The translations under genes were made by a program, and so were the position numbers. The notes under the pieces are model-generated. The model ran no database searches. It saw only the letters and a list, made by a program, of their open reading frames with translations, and was not told the origin of the DNA. Below, one piece after another: positions 1 through 10,553 of a DNA stretch of 49,354 nucleotides. This DNA comes from JBKBRC01 sp046292345. Its GTDB lineage: Bacteria > Bacteroidota > Rhodothermia > Rhodothermales > Rubricoccaceae. The stretch spans positions 1-49,354 of the forward strand of contig JBKBRC010000019.1 in assembly GCA_046292345.1 (NCBI GenBank). The letters are read 5' to 3'. The stretch's first letter is position 1; every line of letters begins with the position of its first letter.

Positions 1-2
1 CG

Positions 3-1331
3 CTCGCCGCGGCGCCCCCCGGCGCGCGGCCCGTGCTCGAGGACGCCGCGCGCGTCGCCACCGCCGAGGCCACGCTCGGCTACCGCCCCGCCCCCGGCAC
101 CGCGCTCGACGCGCGCCTCGCGCTCCGGCAGCGCAACCACACCGGGGCCTTCGTGGCCGCCGGGCGCGAGGATGGCACGTCGGTCGCGCTGCGCACGAGC
201 GCCCGCGCGGCGCCCTTCGCCCGCGCCCTCGAGGTGCAGGCGCTCTATGAGGCCCTCACCGAGCGCACGCCCGTTCTGCAGGAGGCGTATGTGTTCGTCG
301 GCCCGGAGTTCGGCGCGTTCGTCTGGCGCGACGGCGCCGGCGAGGCCCGGCCCGGCGAGCCCGACGGCATTCCGCAGGTGGACGAGTTCTTTCCCGAGAC
401 GACGCCCGCCGAGGGCACCTACGCGCGCGTCTTCGTGCCCTCAGACGAGTTCGTGCCGGCTACAGGCGTGCAGGGGCAGCTCCGCCTGCGCTGGCAGCCC
501 GCGCTGCGCTTCCCCGACGCGCCCCCCCTCGTGCGCGCCCTTGCCGCGCGCACCACGCTCGACGTGCGCGAGCGCTCGGCCGACCCCGCCGTGGCGCGCG
601 TGCTCCTCTTCGACCCGCGCGTGCTCCAGCAGCGCCGGCCGCGCGCCGCGGCCGGCGACACGCTTGCACCGGCCACGCTCTCGGGGCGCTTCCGCCTCGA
701 GCAGGAAGTGACGCTCTCCCCCGACCGCGCGCGCCTGGGTGCGCGCCTGGCGCTGAGCCACCTCACGACCACGAGCCGCCTCGCCGCCGGCCTCGACGCG
801 CGCCTCGTGCAGGCGCTCACGCTCGAGGCGTTCGCGCCCGCCGCCGGCGCGCTCACGCTGCGCCTCGAGACCGCCCTCGAGCGCCGCCGCGCCGACGCCG
901 AGGGCTTCGCCTCGCGCACCTACGACCTGCGGGCGTGGCGCGCCGAGCCACAGCTCGTGTGGACGCCCGCCCCCGCGTGGGGCCTCACGGCCGGCGTCGC
1001 CGTCTCGGACCGCGCGGACGCGCGCATGCCTGGCGCCGGCGCACGCGTCCTGCGCGTGCCCCTCGAAGTACGCCTGACGCGTGCCGCCCTCGCCGCCGTC
1101 ACGCTGCGTGCCGAGCGCGCCGACGTGCGCCTGCGCGGCACGCCCACGCCCGGCCTGGCCCTCTTCGAACTCACCGAGGGGCGCGGGCCCGGCACGTCGT
1201 ACCTGTGGGGCGCGAGCGCGCAGACCGCCCTCGGAGCACGCCTGCGCGGTACGCTGCGCTACGACGGGCGCGCCGCGCAGGGCGCGCCCGTCGTGCAGAC
1301 GCTCCGCGTCGAGCTCTCGGCGCTGTTCTGA
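3..1331 (+). CDS. C-terminal part of a large outer-membrane beta-barrel or surface protein (5' end outside the window)
   Basis: The frame is open to the left window edge, so this is a 3' fragment; the in-frame GTG at 33 is only an internal codon choice. Seen: about 440 residues, no membrane helices, many alternating short stretches with Arg on one face (LRLRW, LTLRLE, VTLRAE) ending in LSALF, as expected for beta-strands with a terminal barrel strand. Near residues 95-130 an acidic segment with a glycine-rich run-in (GPEFGAFVWRD, then QVDEF) resembles the 'DxxGDGxxQxDEF' calcium-loop-like pattern in large uncharacterised Bacteroidota surface proteins. Inferred role: envelope protein; function unknown. 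It converges with the osmC-like gene 27 bp away. Confidence 0.55.
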   Translation, partial: LAAAPPGARPVLEDAARVATAEATLGYRPAPGTALDARLALRQRNHTGAFVAAGREDGTSVALRTSARAAPFARALEVQALYEALTERTPVLQEAYVFVGPEFGAFVWRDGAGEARPGEPDGIPQVDEFFPETTPAEGTYARVFVPSDEFVPATGVQGQLRLRWQPALRFPDAPPLVRALAARTTLDVRERSADPAVARVLLFDPRVLQQRRPRAAAGDTLAPATLSGRFRLEQEVTLSPDRARLGARLALSHLTTTSRLAAGLDARLVQALTLEAFAPAAGALTLRLETALERRRADAEGFASRTYDLRAWRAEPQLVWTPAPAWGLTAGVAVSDRADARMPGAGARVLRVPLEVRLTRAALAAVTLRAERADVRLRGTPTPGLALFELTEGRGPGTSYLWGASAQTALGARLRGTLRYDGRAAQGAPVVQTLRVELSALF

Positions 1332-1358
1332 CCCGGGGGTGTCCGGGAGGGCCGGGCG

Positions 1359-1796
1359 TCAGGCCGAGGTCAGCCGCGCCTCGAGCGTGATCTCGGCAGC
1401 GCGCAGCACTTTCGAGAGAGGGCAGTTCTCTTTCGCATGCGTCGCGATGCGCTGAAACGCGTCTTCCGCGATGCCCGGCACGTCCGCCTCGAGCACGAGG
1501 TGGATGCGCGGGATCTCGAAGCCGCCCTCCACCTTCTCGAGGTGCACGTGGGCGGTCGTACGCGCGCGGGCGGGCGGATGGCCGGCGCCGGCGAGTTCGT
1601 GCGAGACGGCCATCGTGAAGCAGCCCGCGTGCGCCGCCCCGAGGAGCTCCTCGGGGTTAGTGCCCGCGCCGTCTTCGAAGCGAGACGCGAACGAGTAGGC
1701 GACCTCGCGGAGCGTGCCGCTCTCCGTCGAGACGTGCCCGGAACCATCGGAGAGGGCGCCGCGCCAGACGGCGTCGGCTTTGCGGACGGAAGACAT
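1359..1796 (-). CDS. osmC: OsmC-type peroxiredoxin (organic hydroperoxide reductase)
   Basis: OsmC proteins reduce organic hydroperoxides in the cytosol with a thiolate mechanism, usually recharged by lipoyl or dihydrolipoamide systems. The 145-residue product matches the usual length (about 143). The two redox cysteines fall at Cys59 (AAHAGCFTMA) and Cys125 (ENCPLSKVL), the same numbers as in E. coli OsmC, and STESG and GTNPEELLGAAH are the family signatures. I chose the ATG at 1796 (MSSVRKAD) because it gives the family N-terminus; the frame runs 50 codons further upstream in low-quality sequence. Divergent from the Bax-inhibitor gene; no redox regulator is adjacent. Confidence 0.93.
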   Translation of the reverse strand: MSSVRKADAVWRGALSDGSGHVSTESGTLREVAYSFASRFEDGAGTNPEELLGAAHAGCFTMAVSHELAGAGHPPARARTTAHVHLEKVEGGFEIPRIHLVLEADVPGIAEDAFQRIATHAKENCPLSKVLRAAEITLEARLTSA

Positions 1797-1900
1797 GACC
1801 AGAGGAGCAGATGAGGACGGGTGGGACGAGCGGGCCGTGTCCGAAGGTTCCGACGGACCGGCATGCGCTCGACCGGTGACCGGGCGTTCCAGGCACGGGT

Positions 1901-1909
1901 TAGCTTGCC
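1901..1909 (+). promoter_or_regulatory. Putative -7 promoter box (TAGCTTGCC) of the Bax-inhibitor-1 gene
   Basis: TAGCTTGCC lies 35 nt before the ATG at 1945. The same word or close variants recur upstream of ruvB, tenA, pyrG and the M14 and CBS genes, and match the Bacteroidota TAnnTTTG -7 pattern apart from one T. I see no clear -33 TTG element. Confidence 0.45.
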
Positions 1910-1944
1910 CTGCCTGATTCTCCCGAACTCGTTTGCCGCCTGCC

Positions 1945-2628
1945 ATGCATCCCTACACGTACGCCGAAGCCCCCGTTGCCGTCAGCGCGCGGGCCGCGTT
2001 TCTCCGACGCACGTATGCGCACCTGCTCGGCGCGATCGCGCTGTTCGTGGCGCTCCAGTTCGCGCTGTTCTCGAGTGGCCTTGCCGAGGACATCGCCCGG
2101 ACGATGCTGAGTGTCAACTGGCTGTTCGTGCTGGGCGGGTTCGTGGCCGTGAGCTGGGTCGCCACGCGCGTCGTCTCCGTGGCCGAGTCGCGCACGGCAC
2201 AGTACGCCGCGCTCGGCGCGTTCGTGCTTGCCCAGGCGCTCATTTTCGTGCCGCTGCTCGTCGTGGCCGCCTTTTACGCCGGTCCGGCAACGATCCCGAG
2301 CGCGGCGCTCATCACGACGCTCGGCTTCCTCGGCCTGACGGGCATCGCGTTCCAGAGCGGCAAGGACTTCTCGTTCCTGGGCGGCTTGCTCAAGTGGGGC
2401 TTCGTCGTTGCGATCGCGCTCATCGTGGGCGGCGTCGTATTTGGCTTTCAGCTCGGCGTGTTCTTCTCGGCCGCCATGGTCGGCCTCGCCGGCGCCGCGA
2501 TCCTCTACGACACGTCCAGGATCCTGCGCGACTATCCTGAAGACCGCCACGTGGCCGCCGCGCTGCAGCTGTTTGCCTCGGTCGCGCTGATGTTCTACTA
2601 CGTGCTGATGCTGCTCACGCGCCGCTGA
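1945..2628 (+). CDS. Bax inhibitor-1 / YccA family integral membrane protein
   Basis: Members are seven-helix membrane proteins; bacterial YetJ works as a pH-sensitive calcium leak channel and E. coli YccA modulates FtsH. Seen: 227 residues with about seven hydrophobic segments from residue 23 to the end, and the C-terminal signature with paired acidic residues (AILYDTSRILRDYPEDRHV) followed by the last helix. A TTG at 1933 could add four residues, but the ATG at 1945 (MHPYTYAEAP) fits the family better. A terminator hairpin follows at 2671. The substrate here is unknown; the family call is firm. Confidence 0.9.
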   Translation: MHPYTYAEAPVAVSARAAFLRRTYAHLLGAIALFVALQFALFSSGLAEDIARTMLSVNWLFVLGGFVAVSWVATRVVSVAESRTAQYAALGAFVLAQALIFVPLLVVAAFYAGPATIPSAALITTLGFLGLTGIAFQSGKDFSFLGGLLKWGFVVAIALIVGGVVFGFQLGVFFSAAMVGLAGAAILYDTSRILRDYPEDRHVAAALQLFASVALMFYYVLMLLTRR

Positions 2629-2670
2629 GACCCTGCGCCGACGGGCGGCCCGAAGCCCCAGGTCCGCGCG

Positions 2671-2710
2671 CGCCGCGCCGCCAGAGGGGGCGGCGCGGCG
2701 TCCTTCCTTG
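2671..2710 (+). terminator. Rho-independent terminator after the Bax-inhibitor gene
   Basis: A perfect 12-bp stem (CGCCGCGCCGCC at 2671-2682 with GGCGGCGCGGCG at 2689-2700) closes a 6-nt loop and is followed by the pyrimidine-rich TCCTTCCTTG. It lies 42 nt after the stop codon at 2628. Confidence 0.7.
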
Positions 2711-2877
2711 CCCGCCTGCATCGCAGCGGCCGCAGCCTTGCGCGCCGCGCCCCGCGGCGCTTTCAACGCCGGGTGAAATGCGCTCCGGGGCGCCCATTCG
2801 CCTTGCGCGCCGTCGGAGCCGTGGGGACATTGCCGCACGCACGTACGCGCTCGCCCCCGCTCGCTCCCGCTCCTTCC

Positions 2878-3837
2878 ATGACGGCAGACGGCACTCTGCG
2901 CCGCAGCGCGCGCCTTGTCCGCTCGTGGATCGGCGCCTTGCGAGCGTCACGCCGGCGCACGGCCGACGCGCCCGCCGCGTCCGCACCGCTCGACGAGACA
3001 ACCCCGAGCGGCGTCTCGCGCCGCGCCATTGAAGGGCTCGTCGGGATGCCCGTAGGCGCGCTCGGGCTCTACGAGCACGCCCTGCGCCACCGCTCCGTCT
3101 TCCGCGGCACGGCCACCGACGGCACCGAGTCCAACGAGCGCCTTGAGTTCCTCGGCGATGCCATCCTCGGCGCGGCCGTCGCCGAGCGCCTCTACACGGC
3201 CTTTCCCGACCGCGATGAGGGCTTCCTGACGCGCACGCGCGCCAACCTCGTCAACGGGCAGGCGCTCGCCGGCTACGCGCGCGCGCTCGGGCTCGGCCCG
3301 CTCATCCTGATGAGCGAGAACATGGCCGCCACGCATGGCCGCGACAACGCCACGATCCTCGCCGATGCCTTCGAGGCCGTCGTGGGCGCGCTCTACCTCG
3401 ACCTCGGGTTTCCCGCCGCGCGCCGCTTCGTGTTCTCAGTCCTCGACCGCTGCGTCGAGCTCGACGCCGTAGCCGAGCAGAAGAGCAACTACAAGAGCCT
3501 CCTGCTCGAGCTCGTGCAGGGCCGCGCCCTCCCGCAGCCGACCTACCGCGTCGTGGCCGAGGAGGGCCCGAGCCACGACCGCCGCTTCACCGTAGACGTG
3601 CTCGTGGACGGCGTGCCGCGCGGGCGCGGCACGGCGCGCTCCAAGAAGCAGGCCGAGCAGGCCGCCGCCCGCGAGGCCCTGATCGCCCTGCGCAGCCCGC
3701 TCGTGGCCGGCGAGGCGCCGGCCAAGCCGCCGCCGGCCAAGCCGCCGCCGGCTACTGGCCCGGCACCGACACCCGGCCCGGCGTCCGGCCCCATCCTTCC
3801 CTCCGGACGCACGCCCGGCCACGCCCCGCCGTCCTGA
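2878..3837 (+). CDS. rnc: Ribonuclease III
   Basis: Double-strand-specific endoribonuclease that matures rRNA precursors and processes structured mRNAs. Seen: the RNase III signature NERLEFLGDA at residues 86-95 (catalytic Asp94), the second acidic site DAFEAVVGAL (Glu166), and a C-terminal double-stranded RNA-binding domain at about 200-272 ending in KKQAEQAAAREAL. At 319 residues it is longer than the usual 220-250: it has about 45 basic extra residues at the N-terminus and a 45-residue Pro-rich tail with two AKPPP units coded by a 15-bp direct repeat at 3721-3750. ATG 2878 was taken; the open frame continues upstream to 2773. Not beside acpP/fabF as in many Bacteroidota. Confidence 0.95.
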   Translation: MTADGTLRRSARLVRSWIGALRASRRRTADAPAASAPLDETTPSGVSRRAIEGLVGMPVGALGLYEHALRHRSVFRGTATDGTESNERLEFLGDAILGAAVAERLYTAFPDRDEGFLTRTRANLVNGQALAGYARALGLGPLILMSENMAATHGRDNATILADAFEAVVGALYLDLGFPAARRFVFSVLDRCVELDAVAEQKSNYKSLLLELVQGRALPQPTYRVVAEEGPSHDRRFTVDVLVDGVPRGRGTARSKKQAEQAAAREALIALRSPLVAGEAPAKPPPAKPPPATGPAPTPGPASGPILPSGRTPGHAPPS

Positions 3838-3955
3838 CGCGCCAGACGCCCGCGAAATCACAGCGCCCGTACGGACCACGGGCCGGCGCCGCGCCGTTCC
3901 ACCTGCGACCTGCCCCCCTTTCCCGGATGGCCCGCCGGGCCGCCCTCCGCGCCTC

Positions 3956-6814
<2,859 letters not shown>

Positions 6815-6910
6815 AATTACGGGACCGCACCGAGGGCAGGCGGCGCGCGAACGGGTGACCCTGCCGGTCCGCGGTGGCCTTGCCCGTCCATGACAACCGT
6901 GCGCCGGGCG

Positions 6911-6918
6911 TAGTCTTG
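6911..6918 (+). promoter_or_regulatory. Possible -7 box (TAGTCTTG) almost abutting the acyltransferase start
   Basis: TAGTCTTG differs from TAnnTTTG at one base and ends only 4 nt before the ATG at 6923. If it is real, the transcript would start at or next to the start codon. Weak on its own. Confidence 0.25.
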
Positions 6919-6922
6919 CGCC

Positions 6923-8383
6923 ATGCCTGCCCCGCCGCTCCCCCTCGCTTACCGGCTCGTGCGCGCCGTCGTTGGCGGGCTGCTGCGGCTGTTCTTCCGC
7001 GACGTCGCCGTCGAGGGTGCGCGGCACGTGCCGCGTGACCGCGGCGGGCTCCTCGTCGCGTGGCATCCGAACGGCCTCATCGACCCGGCGCTCATCTTTG
7101 CCTACCTCCCGGCGCAGGTCGTCTTCGGCGCGCGCGACGGGCTCTTCCGGTGGCCCCTGCTCGGAACGCTCATGCGGCGCATCGGGACGGTGCCGATCTA
7201 CCGCGCCGTGGACGCCGCGCCGGGCGCCGATGCCGATGAGGCCCGGCGCGAGGCCAACGCGCGCAGTCTCGAGGCGCTCGCCGCCGCCATCGCAGGCGGG
7301 CGCTACGCGGCTCTCTTCCCCGAAGGCCACAGCCACGACCTCCCCTACCCAACGGAGCTCAAGACGGGCGCGGCGCGCCTGTACCTGCGCGCGGTGCAGC
7401 AGGCGGCCGAGGCGGGCCGCCCGACGCCCGCGCTCGTGCCCGTAGGCCTGCACTACGACGACAAGGACTCTTTCCGCTCGGACGTGCTCGTGCGCTTTCA
7501 CCGTCCGCTGCGGCTACCGCCGAGCCTGCTCGCCGCGCCGCTGAGCCCGGCTGAGGCGCGCGCGCAGGTCGGGCGGCTGACGGCCCTGATCGAGCAGACG
7601 CTCGTCGAGACCGTGCACGCGACCGACAGCTGGGAGTTGCACGCGATCATGCACCGCGCGCGCACGCTCATGCGTGCCGAGGCCGCCGCCACGCGCGGCG
7701 CGCGACTCGGACCCGAGACCGTTGCCGAGCGGCACGCCGGATTTGGAGCTGTCTGGCATGGTTACCAGCGGCGGCGGGCCACGCACCCGGAGGAGGTGGA
7801 GGCACTCCGGCGCGACCTCGAGGCGTACGACGCCGGCCTGCGCGCCCTCGCGCTCGACGACGCCGACCTCGACCAGCCGCCGCTGCCCTCCCCGGCCCGC
7901 TTTGCTGCGCTCGTGGCCAAGGCGCTCGCCGCCACGCTGTTCCTGCGGCCGCTTGTCGAGCTCGGGCTCGTCGTGAACGCGCCGCCCTACTGGGCCTTGA
8001 AGCCCATCGCACAGCGCCTCGCAAAGGCGGAGAAGGACGTCGCGACGGTGAAGCTCTTCGCCGGCGCCGTGCTGTTTCCGCTGGCCTGGCTCGCGGCGGC
8101 CCTTCTGGCCGTGGCAGGGATGGAGCCGCTGCGCGCCGTCGTGCCGGGCACCGCCGTTTCACCGTGGCTCGTCGGCGGGGCGGTGTTTCTGCTGAGCGCG
8201 CTCGGCGGAGCGCTGGCGCTCCTCGCCTCCGAGGCCGCGCAGCACACGTGGCAGCGCGTGCGGGCGCGCCTGACGCGCCTTCGGCACCCGGAGCGCATCG
8301 GGCAACTGCGCGCCGAGCGCGCGCTCCTGCACGACCGCTTCGTGGCCCTTGCCGAGCGTCGCGCGCCGGCGAGCGCAGCCTGA
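6923..8383 (+). CDS. PlsC-type (lyso)phospholipid acyltransferase with a C-terminal membrane extension
   Basis: Likely acylates a glycerophosphate or lysophospholipid at the inner membrane. Seen: an N-terminal acyltransferase domain with His48-PNGLI-Asp54 (WHPNGLIDP) and the substrate motif FPEGHSH at 132-138 followed by LKTGAARL. The His-Asp spacing is HX5D rather than classical HX4D; the HPN..LIDP form is one I associate with Bacteroidota-type and yeast-like acyltransferases. Residues about 300-440 hold three hydrophobic segments absent from short PlsC proteins. 486 residues. Which acyl acceptor is used cannot be told. Converges with the M23 gene 31 bp away. Confidence 0.8.
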   Translation: MPAPPLPLAYRLVRAVVGGLLRLFFRDVAVEGARHVPRDRGGLLVAWHPNGLIDPALIFAYLPAQVVFGARDGLFRWPLLGTLMRRIGTVPIYRAVDAAPGADADEARREANARSLEALAAAIAGGRYAALFPEGHSHDLPYPTELKTGAARLYLRAVQQAAEAGRPTPALVPVGLHYDDKDSFRSDVLVRFHRPLRLPPSLLAAPLSPAEARAQVGRLTALIEQTLVETVHATDSWELHAIMHRARTLMRAEAAATRGARLGPETVAERHAGFGAVWHGYQRRRATHPEEVEALRRDLEAYDAGLRALALDDADLDQPPLPSPARFAALVAKALAATLFLRPLVELGLVVNAPPYWALKPIAQRLAKAEKDVATVKLFAGAVLFPLAWLAAALLAVAGMEPLRAVVPGTAVSPWLVGGAVFLLSALGGALALLASEAAQHTWQRVRARLTRLRHPERIGQLRAERALLHDRFVALAERRAPASAA

Positions 8384-8414
8384 GCCGCGCGTCGCCTCGT
8401 GCCCGCGCCGCAGC

Positions 8415-9089
8415 CTACCGCGTACCGGCGAGCGCCGGGGTGGTCAGCAGGTCATACGGGTTGACGGGCGTTCCCCGCCCGCCACCGCGCAGATCGAGCA
8501 CCTGAAAGTGAAGGTGCGGCCCGACCGCGTTGCCGGTCGCGCCGACCGTGCCGAGCACCTCGCCGCGCCGCACGCGCCGCCCGGGCACGATGCCCTCGGC
8601 ATAGGTGTGCAGGTGCGCGTAGTAGAAATCGTAGCGTCCATCGGCGGAGCGCAGGTAGAGCGTGTTGCCGCCAAGGCCGTTCCAGTGCCGGCGCGTGATC
8701 ATGCCGTCGGTGACGGCGAGCACGGGCGTACCCGTCGGCGCAGCGATGTCGATGGCGTGGTGGATGCGCCCACCCGAGCGCGGCGCAAGGAACGAGTCGC
8801 GCAGGCGCGAGGCCGGCACACCCGCAACCGGAATCAGCAGCGCGCCGGGCGCGGCCGCCTCGTGCTCCGGCAGCGGCGGGCGCGTCGGCGGCACGCCCGC
8901 CGCCGAAGCTGGCCGCGCAGTGCGACCTGCCGGCGTGCCCGCCGCCGAAGCTGGCCGCGCCGAGCCGGCGCCTCCTGCCGTCCAGCCGCCATGCGTACCA
9001 CCGGTCGTGCCGCAGGCCGAGAGCAGCAGCGCGGCGCCCGCCGCAAGGACAGGGAGCAGACGGGCCGAAGAGCAGGAGGAAACGGGCAT
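8415..9089 (-). CDS. M23 (LytM-type) peptidase lipoprotein
   Basis: Probable periplasmic peptidoglycan endopeptidase or a regulator of cell-wall hydrolases. Seen: a signal peptide with lipobox LLLSAC (Cys26), a Gly/Ala/Pro linker with two RPASAAG units (residues 45-51 and 59-65; DNA repeat of 24 nt at 42-bp period, 8895-8960), then the M23 domain with His110-xxx-Asp114 (HHAIDIAAP), YAHLH at 157-161 and HLHF at 192-195, the usual zinc-ligand set. The domain is complete, so it is probably active. 224 residues. A good TAGGTTTG box lies upstream. Confidence 0.88.
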   Translation of the reverse strand: MPVSSCSSARLLPVLAAGAALLLSACGTTGGTHGGWTAGGAGSARPASAAGTPAGRTARPASAAGVPPTRPPLPEHEAAAPGALLIPVAGVPASRLRDSFLAPRSGGRIHHAIDIAAPTGTPVLAVTDGMITRRHWNGLGGNTLYLRSADGRYDFYYAHLHTYAEGIVPGRRVRRGEVLGTVGATGNAVGPHLHFQVLDLRGGGRGTPVNPYDLLTTPALAGTR

Positions 9090-9121
9090 ATCGGCGGCGC
9101 GGGCAGGGAGCAGGAGCGGTG

Positions 9122-9129
9122 CAAACCTA
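9122..9129 (-). promoter_or_regulatory. Putative -7 promoter box (TAGGTTTG) of the M23 lipoprotein gene
   Basis: Read on the minus strand, TAGGTTTG is an exact match to the Bacteroidota TAnnTTTG -7 element, 32 nt before the ATG at 9089. Confidence 0.5.
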
Positions 9130-9227
9130 GGTCATGAATGCAGCGCGCGCACGCGCAGGTGCGCGCGTGCATGCGCGCGGGTGCGTCTGCCGTACGAGAC
9201 GAGGCAGCACGCAGGACGATGCAAAAT

Positions 9228-9247
9228 GCCCGGCGCGCGCGCCGGGC
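9228..9247. other. Perfect 20-bp palindrome in the M23/PRC-barrel intergenic region
   Basis: GCCCGGCGCGCGCGCCGGGC is its own reverse complement and is followed on the minus strand by ATTTTGC. No minus-strand gene ends here, so a terminator role is doubtful. It lies between two divergent genes, where an operator would be expected. Function unknown. Confidence 0.3.
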
Positions 9248-9333
9248 GAAACGGATGGGCGTCGCCCGCGTTGTCTAACAGGCGCCGCCCTCGAGCGCGC
9301 CTCCCGTCCTCCCTCCCCTTTCTCCTTTCTGCC

Positions 9334-9681
9334 ATGGTTCTCTCCTCCTCCTCCATCACCGGCAACAGCGTCGTCAACCCGCAGGGCGAAAGCCTTGGCG
9401 ATATCAAGGACCTGATGATCGACGTGAGCGATGGCCGCGTCGTGTACGCCGTGCTCTCGTTCGGCGGCTTCCTCGGCCTTGGCGACAAGCTGTTCGCCGT
9501 CCCGCTCAACGCTCTCCAGCTCGACACCGAGCGCGAGCGCTTCGTGCTCGACGTCTCGCGCGAGCAGCTCGAGAACGCGCCCGGCTTCGACAAGGACAAC
9601 TGGCCAGCCACGACGGACCACGAGTTCGTCAACAGCGTCTATACGCACTACGGCCGCGAGCCGTACTACACGTCCTACTGA
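9334..9681 (+). CDS. PRC-barrel domain protein
   Basis: 115 residues forming a single PRC-barrel-like fold: NPQGESLGDIKDLMIDVSDGRVVYAVLSFGG is typical (internal 'G..lG.v.dl..d...g.v.y.vv..gG' pattern), with a Tyr-rich C-terminus (EPYYTSY). Such small soluble proteins occur in ribosome maturation, photosynthetic and stress contexts; here the function is unknown. ATG 9334 starts the domain directly. The last 92 nt of the gene are repeated after the scaffold gap (9811-9902), which I read as an assembly duplicate rather than a second gene. Confidence 0.8.
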   Translation: MVLSSSSITGNSVVNPQGESLGDIKDLMIDVSDGRVVYAVLSFGGFLGLGDKLFAVPLNALQLDTERERFVLDVSREQLENAPGFDKDNWPATTDHEFVNSVYTHYGREPYYTSY

Positions 9682-9931
9682 GCGCCTACCGACTACAGAG
9701 CTCCTACTGANNNNNNNNNNNNNNNNNNNNNNNNNNNNNNNNNNNNNNNNNNNNNNNNNNNNNNNNNNNNNNNNNNNNNNNNNNNNNNNNNNNNNNNNNN
9801 NNNNNNNNNNACAAGGACAACTGGCCAGCCACGACGGACCACGAGTTCGTCAACAGCGTCTATACGCACTACGGCCGCGAGCCGTACTACACGTCCTACT
9901 GAGCGCCTACCGACTACAGAGCTCCTACTGA
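9590..9931. other. Scaffold gap (100 N at 9711-9810) flanked by a 121-bp exact duplication
   Basis: Bases 9590-9710 and 9811-9931 are identical over 121 bp, and the copies run exactly to the left gap edge and from the right gap edge. This is what results when two contigs that overlap by a k-mer length are joined with an arbitrary 100 N. The real locus is probably 9710 joined directly to 9932, with no second gene fragment. Confidence 0.85.
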
Positions 9932-9983
9932 CTACAGAGCTCCTACTGACTACAGAGCTCCTACTGACTACAGAGCTCCTACT
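9912..9983. repeat. 18-bp tandem repeat, four exact units
   Basis: GACTACAGAGCTCCTACT occurs four times head to tail (9912, 9930, 9948, 9966), just after the stop codon of the PRC-barrel gene copy. One further unit at 9691-9708 belongs to the pre-gap duplicate. The unit resembles the last codons of the gene (ACTACACGTCCTACTGA), suggesting it arose by slippage from the gene end. Copy number in the genome is uncertain because the assembly broke here. Confidence 0.9.
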
Positions 9984-10109
9984 GAGCGGCGTCGCCTACC
10001 GAGCGGCATCGCACCGTACGCGGCCTGGTCCAGCGAGCCGTCCCGGCCGGCGCTTCCCGACGCGGAGGCGCCGGCCCGGCTGTTACGGCCGGCGCGAGAC
10101 GTTGTATGC
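9984..10109. other. Convergent intergenic region with a possible bidirectional hairpin
   Basis: Between the PRC-barrel gene and the convergent small gene ending at 10110. GCCGGCGC (10046-10053) pairs with GCGCCGGC (10068-10075) around a 14-nt loop, a plausible weak two-way terminator. I see no gene here. Confidence 0.35.
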
Positions 10110-10361
10110 TCAGGCCCGCGCGACGCCGATCACGTGGCGCACTTCGGCGGCGTCGGGCAACGCGTCCGCGCCCAGGCCCTCCTCGAGCGCCTCGAGGTAG
10201 AAATGCGCCAGTGCGGCGCGCTCCTCGGCCGACGCGTCGGCGTCCTCGAGGCCGTCACAGACCGCGCCGAGCGCGCGCGCGTCGAGGTCGCCAGAGATGT
10301 AGCGGGCAAAGAGCAGTGCAAGCGGATGCGCGGGGGGAGCGGTGCGCGTAACAGTGGGCAT
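10110..10361 (-). CDS. Small helical hypothetical protein
   Basis: 83 residues, strongly acidic and predicted mostly helical, with FARYISGDLDARALGAVCDG followed by ADASAEERAALAHFYLEAL. I do not recognise a named family. The amphipathic helix pattern and good high-GC codon usage support a real gene, and the opposite-strand frame is only its shadow. It converges with the PRC-barrel gene and is divergent from the DinB-like gene. No membrane segment or signal peptide. Confidence 0.6.
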   Translation of the reverse strand: MPTVTRTAPPAHPLALLFARYISGDLDARALGAVCDGLEDADASAEERAALAHFYLEALEEGLGADALPDAAEVRHVIGVARA

Positions 10362-10553
10362 AGCAGGGCGAGGATGGAGGGCTACGGCATGCCAAACAAG
10401 GAGTGTGCCAGCTTCGCGCGCTCTTCATCCGACGAGGTCCCTCTCCACCGCTCTCACGGGAGCAGTGCCGTTCGGCCGTCCTTCCGAGTCCTCACGCCGG
10501 CCGCCGGATCGGCCGCCGGCGTAGACTCAAGCGCACAGCCGCTGTACGCTCCG

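Noticed and set aside
3838..3955. A glycine riboswitch in front of gcvP
   Set aside because: I found none of the conserved glycine-aptamer segments in the 118 bp before the gene.
9134..9190. Alternating CG run near 9140-9190 as a regulatory hairpin
   Set aside because: It is low-complexity alternating GC; pairing is ambiguous and not distinguishable from chance at this composition.
9431..9931. Open frame running through the N-run
   Set aside because: It crosses unknown bases and an artefactual duplicate, in a different frame from the PRC-barrel gene.
9912..9983. The tandem repeats as a CRISPR array
   Set aside because: Units are contiguous with no spacers and too short, and no cas genes are nearby.
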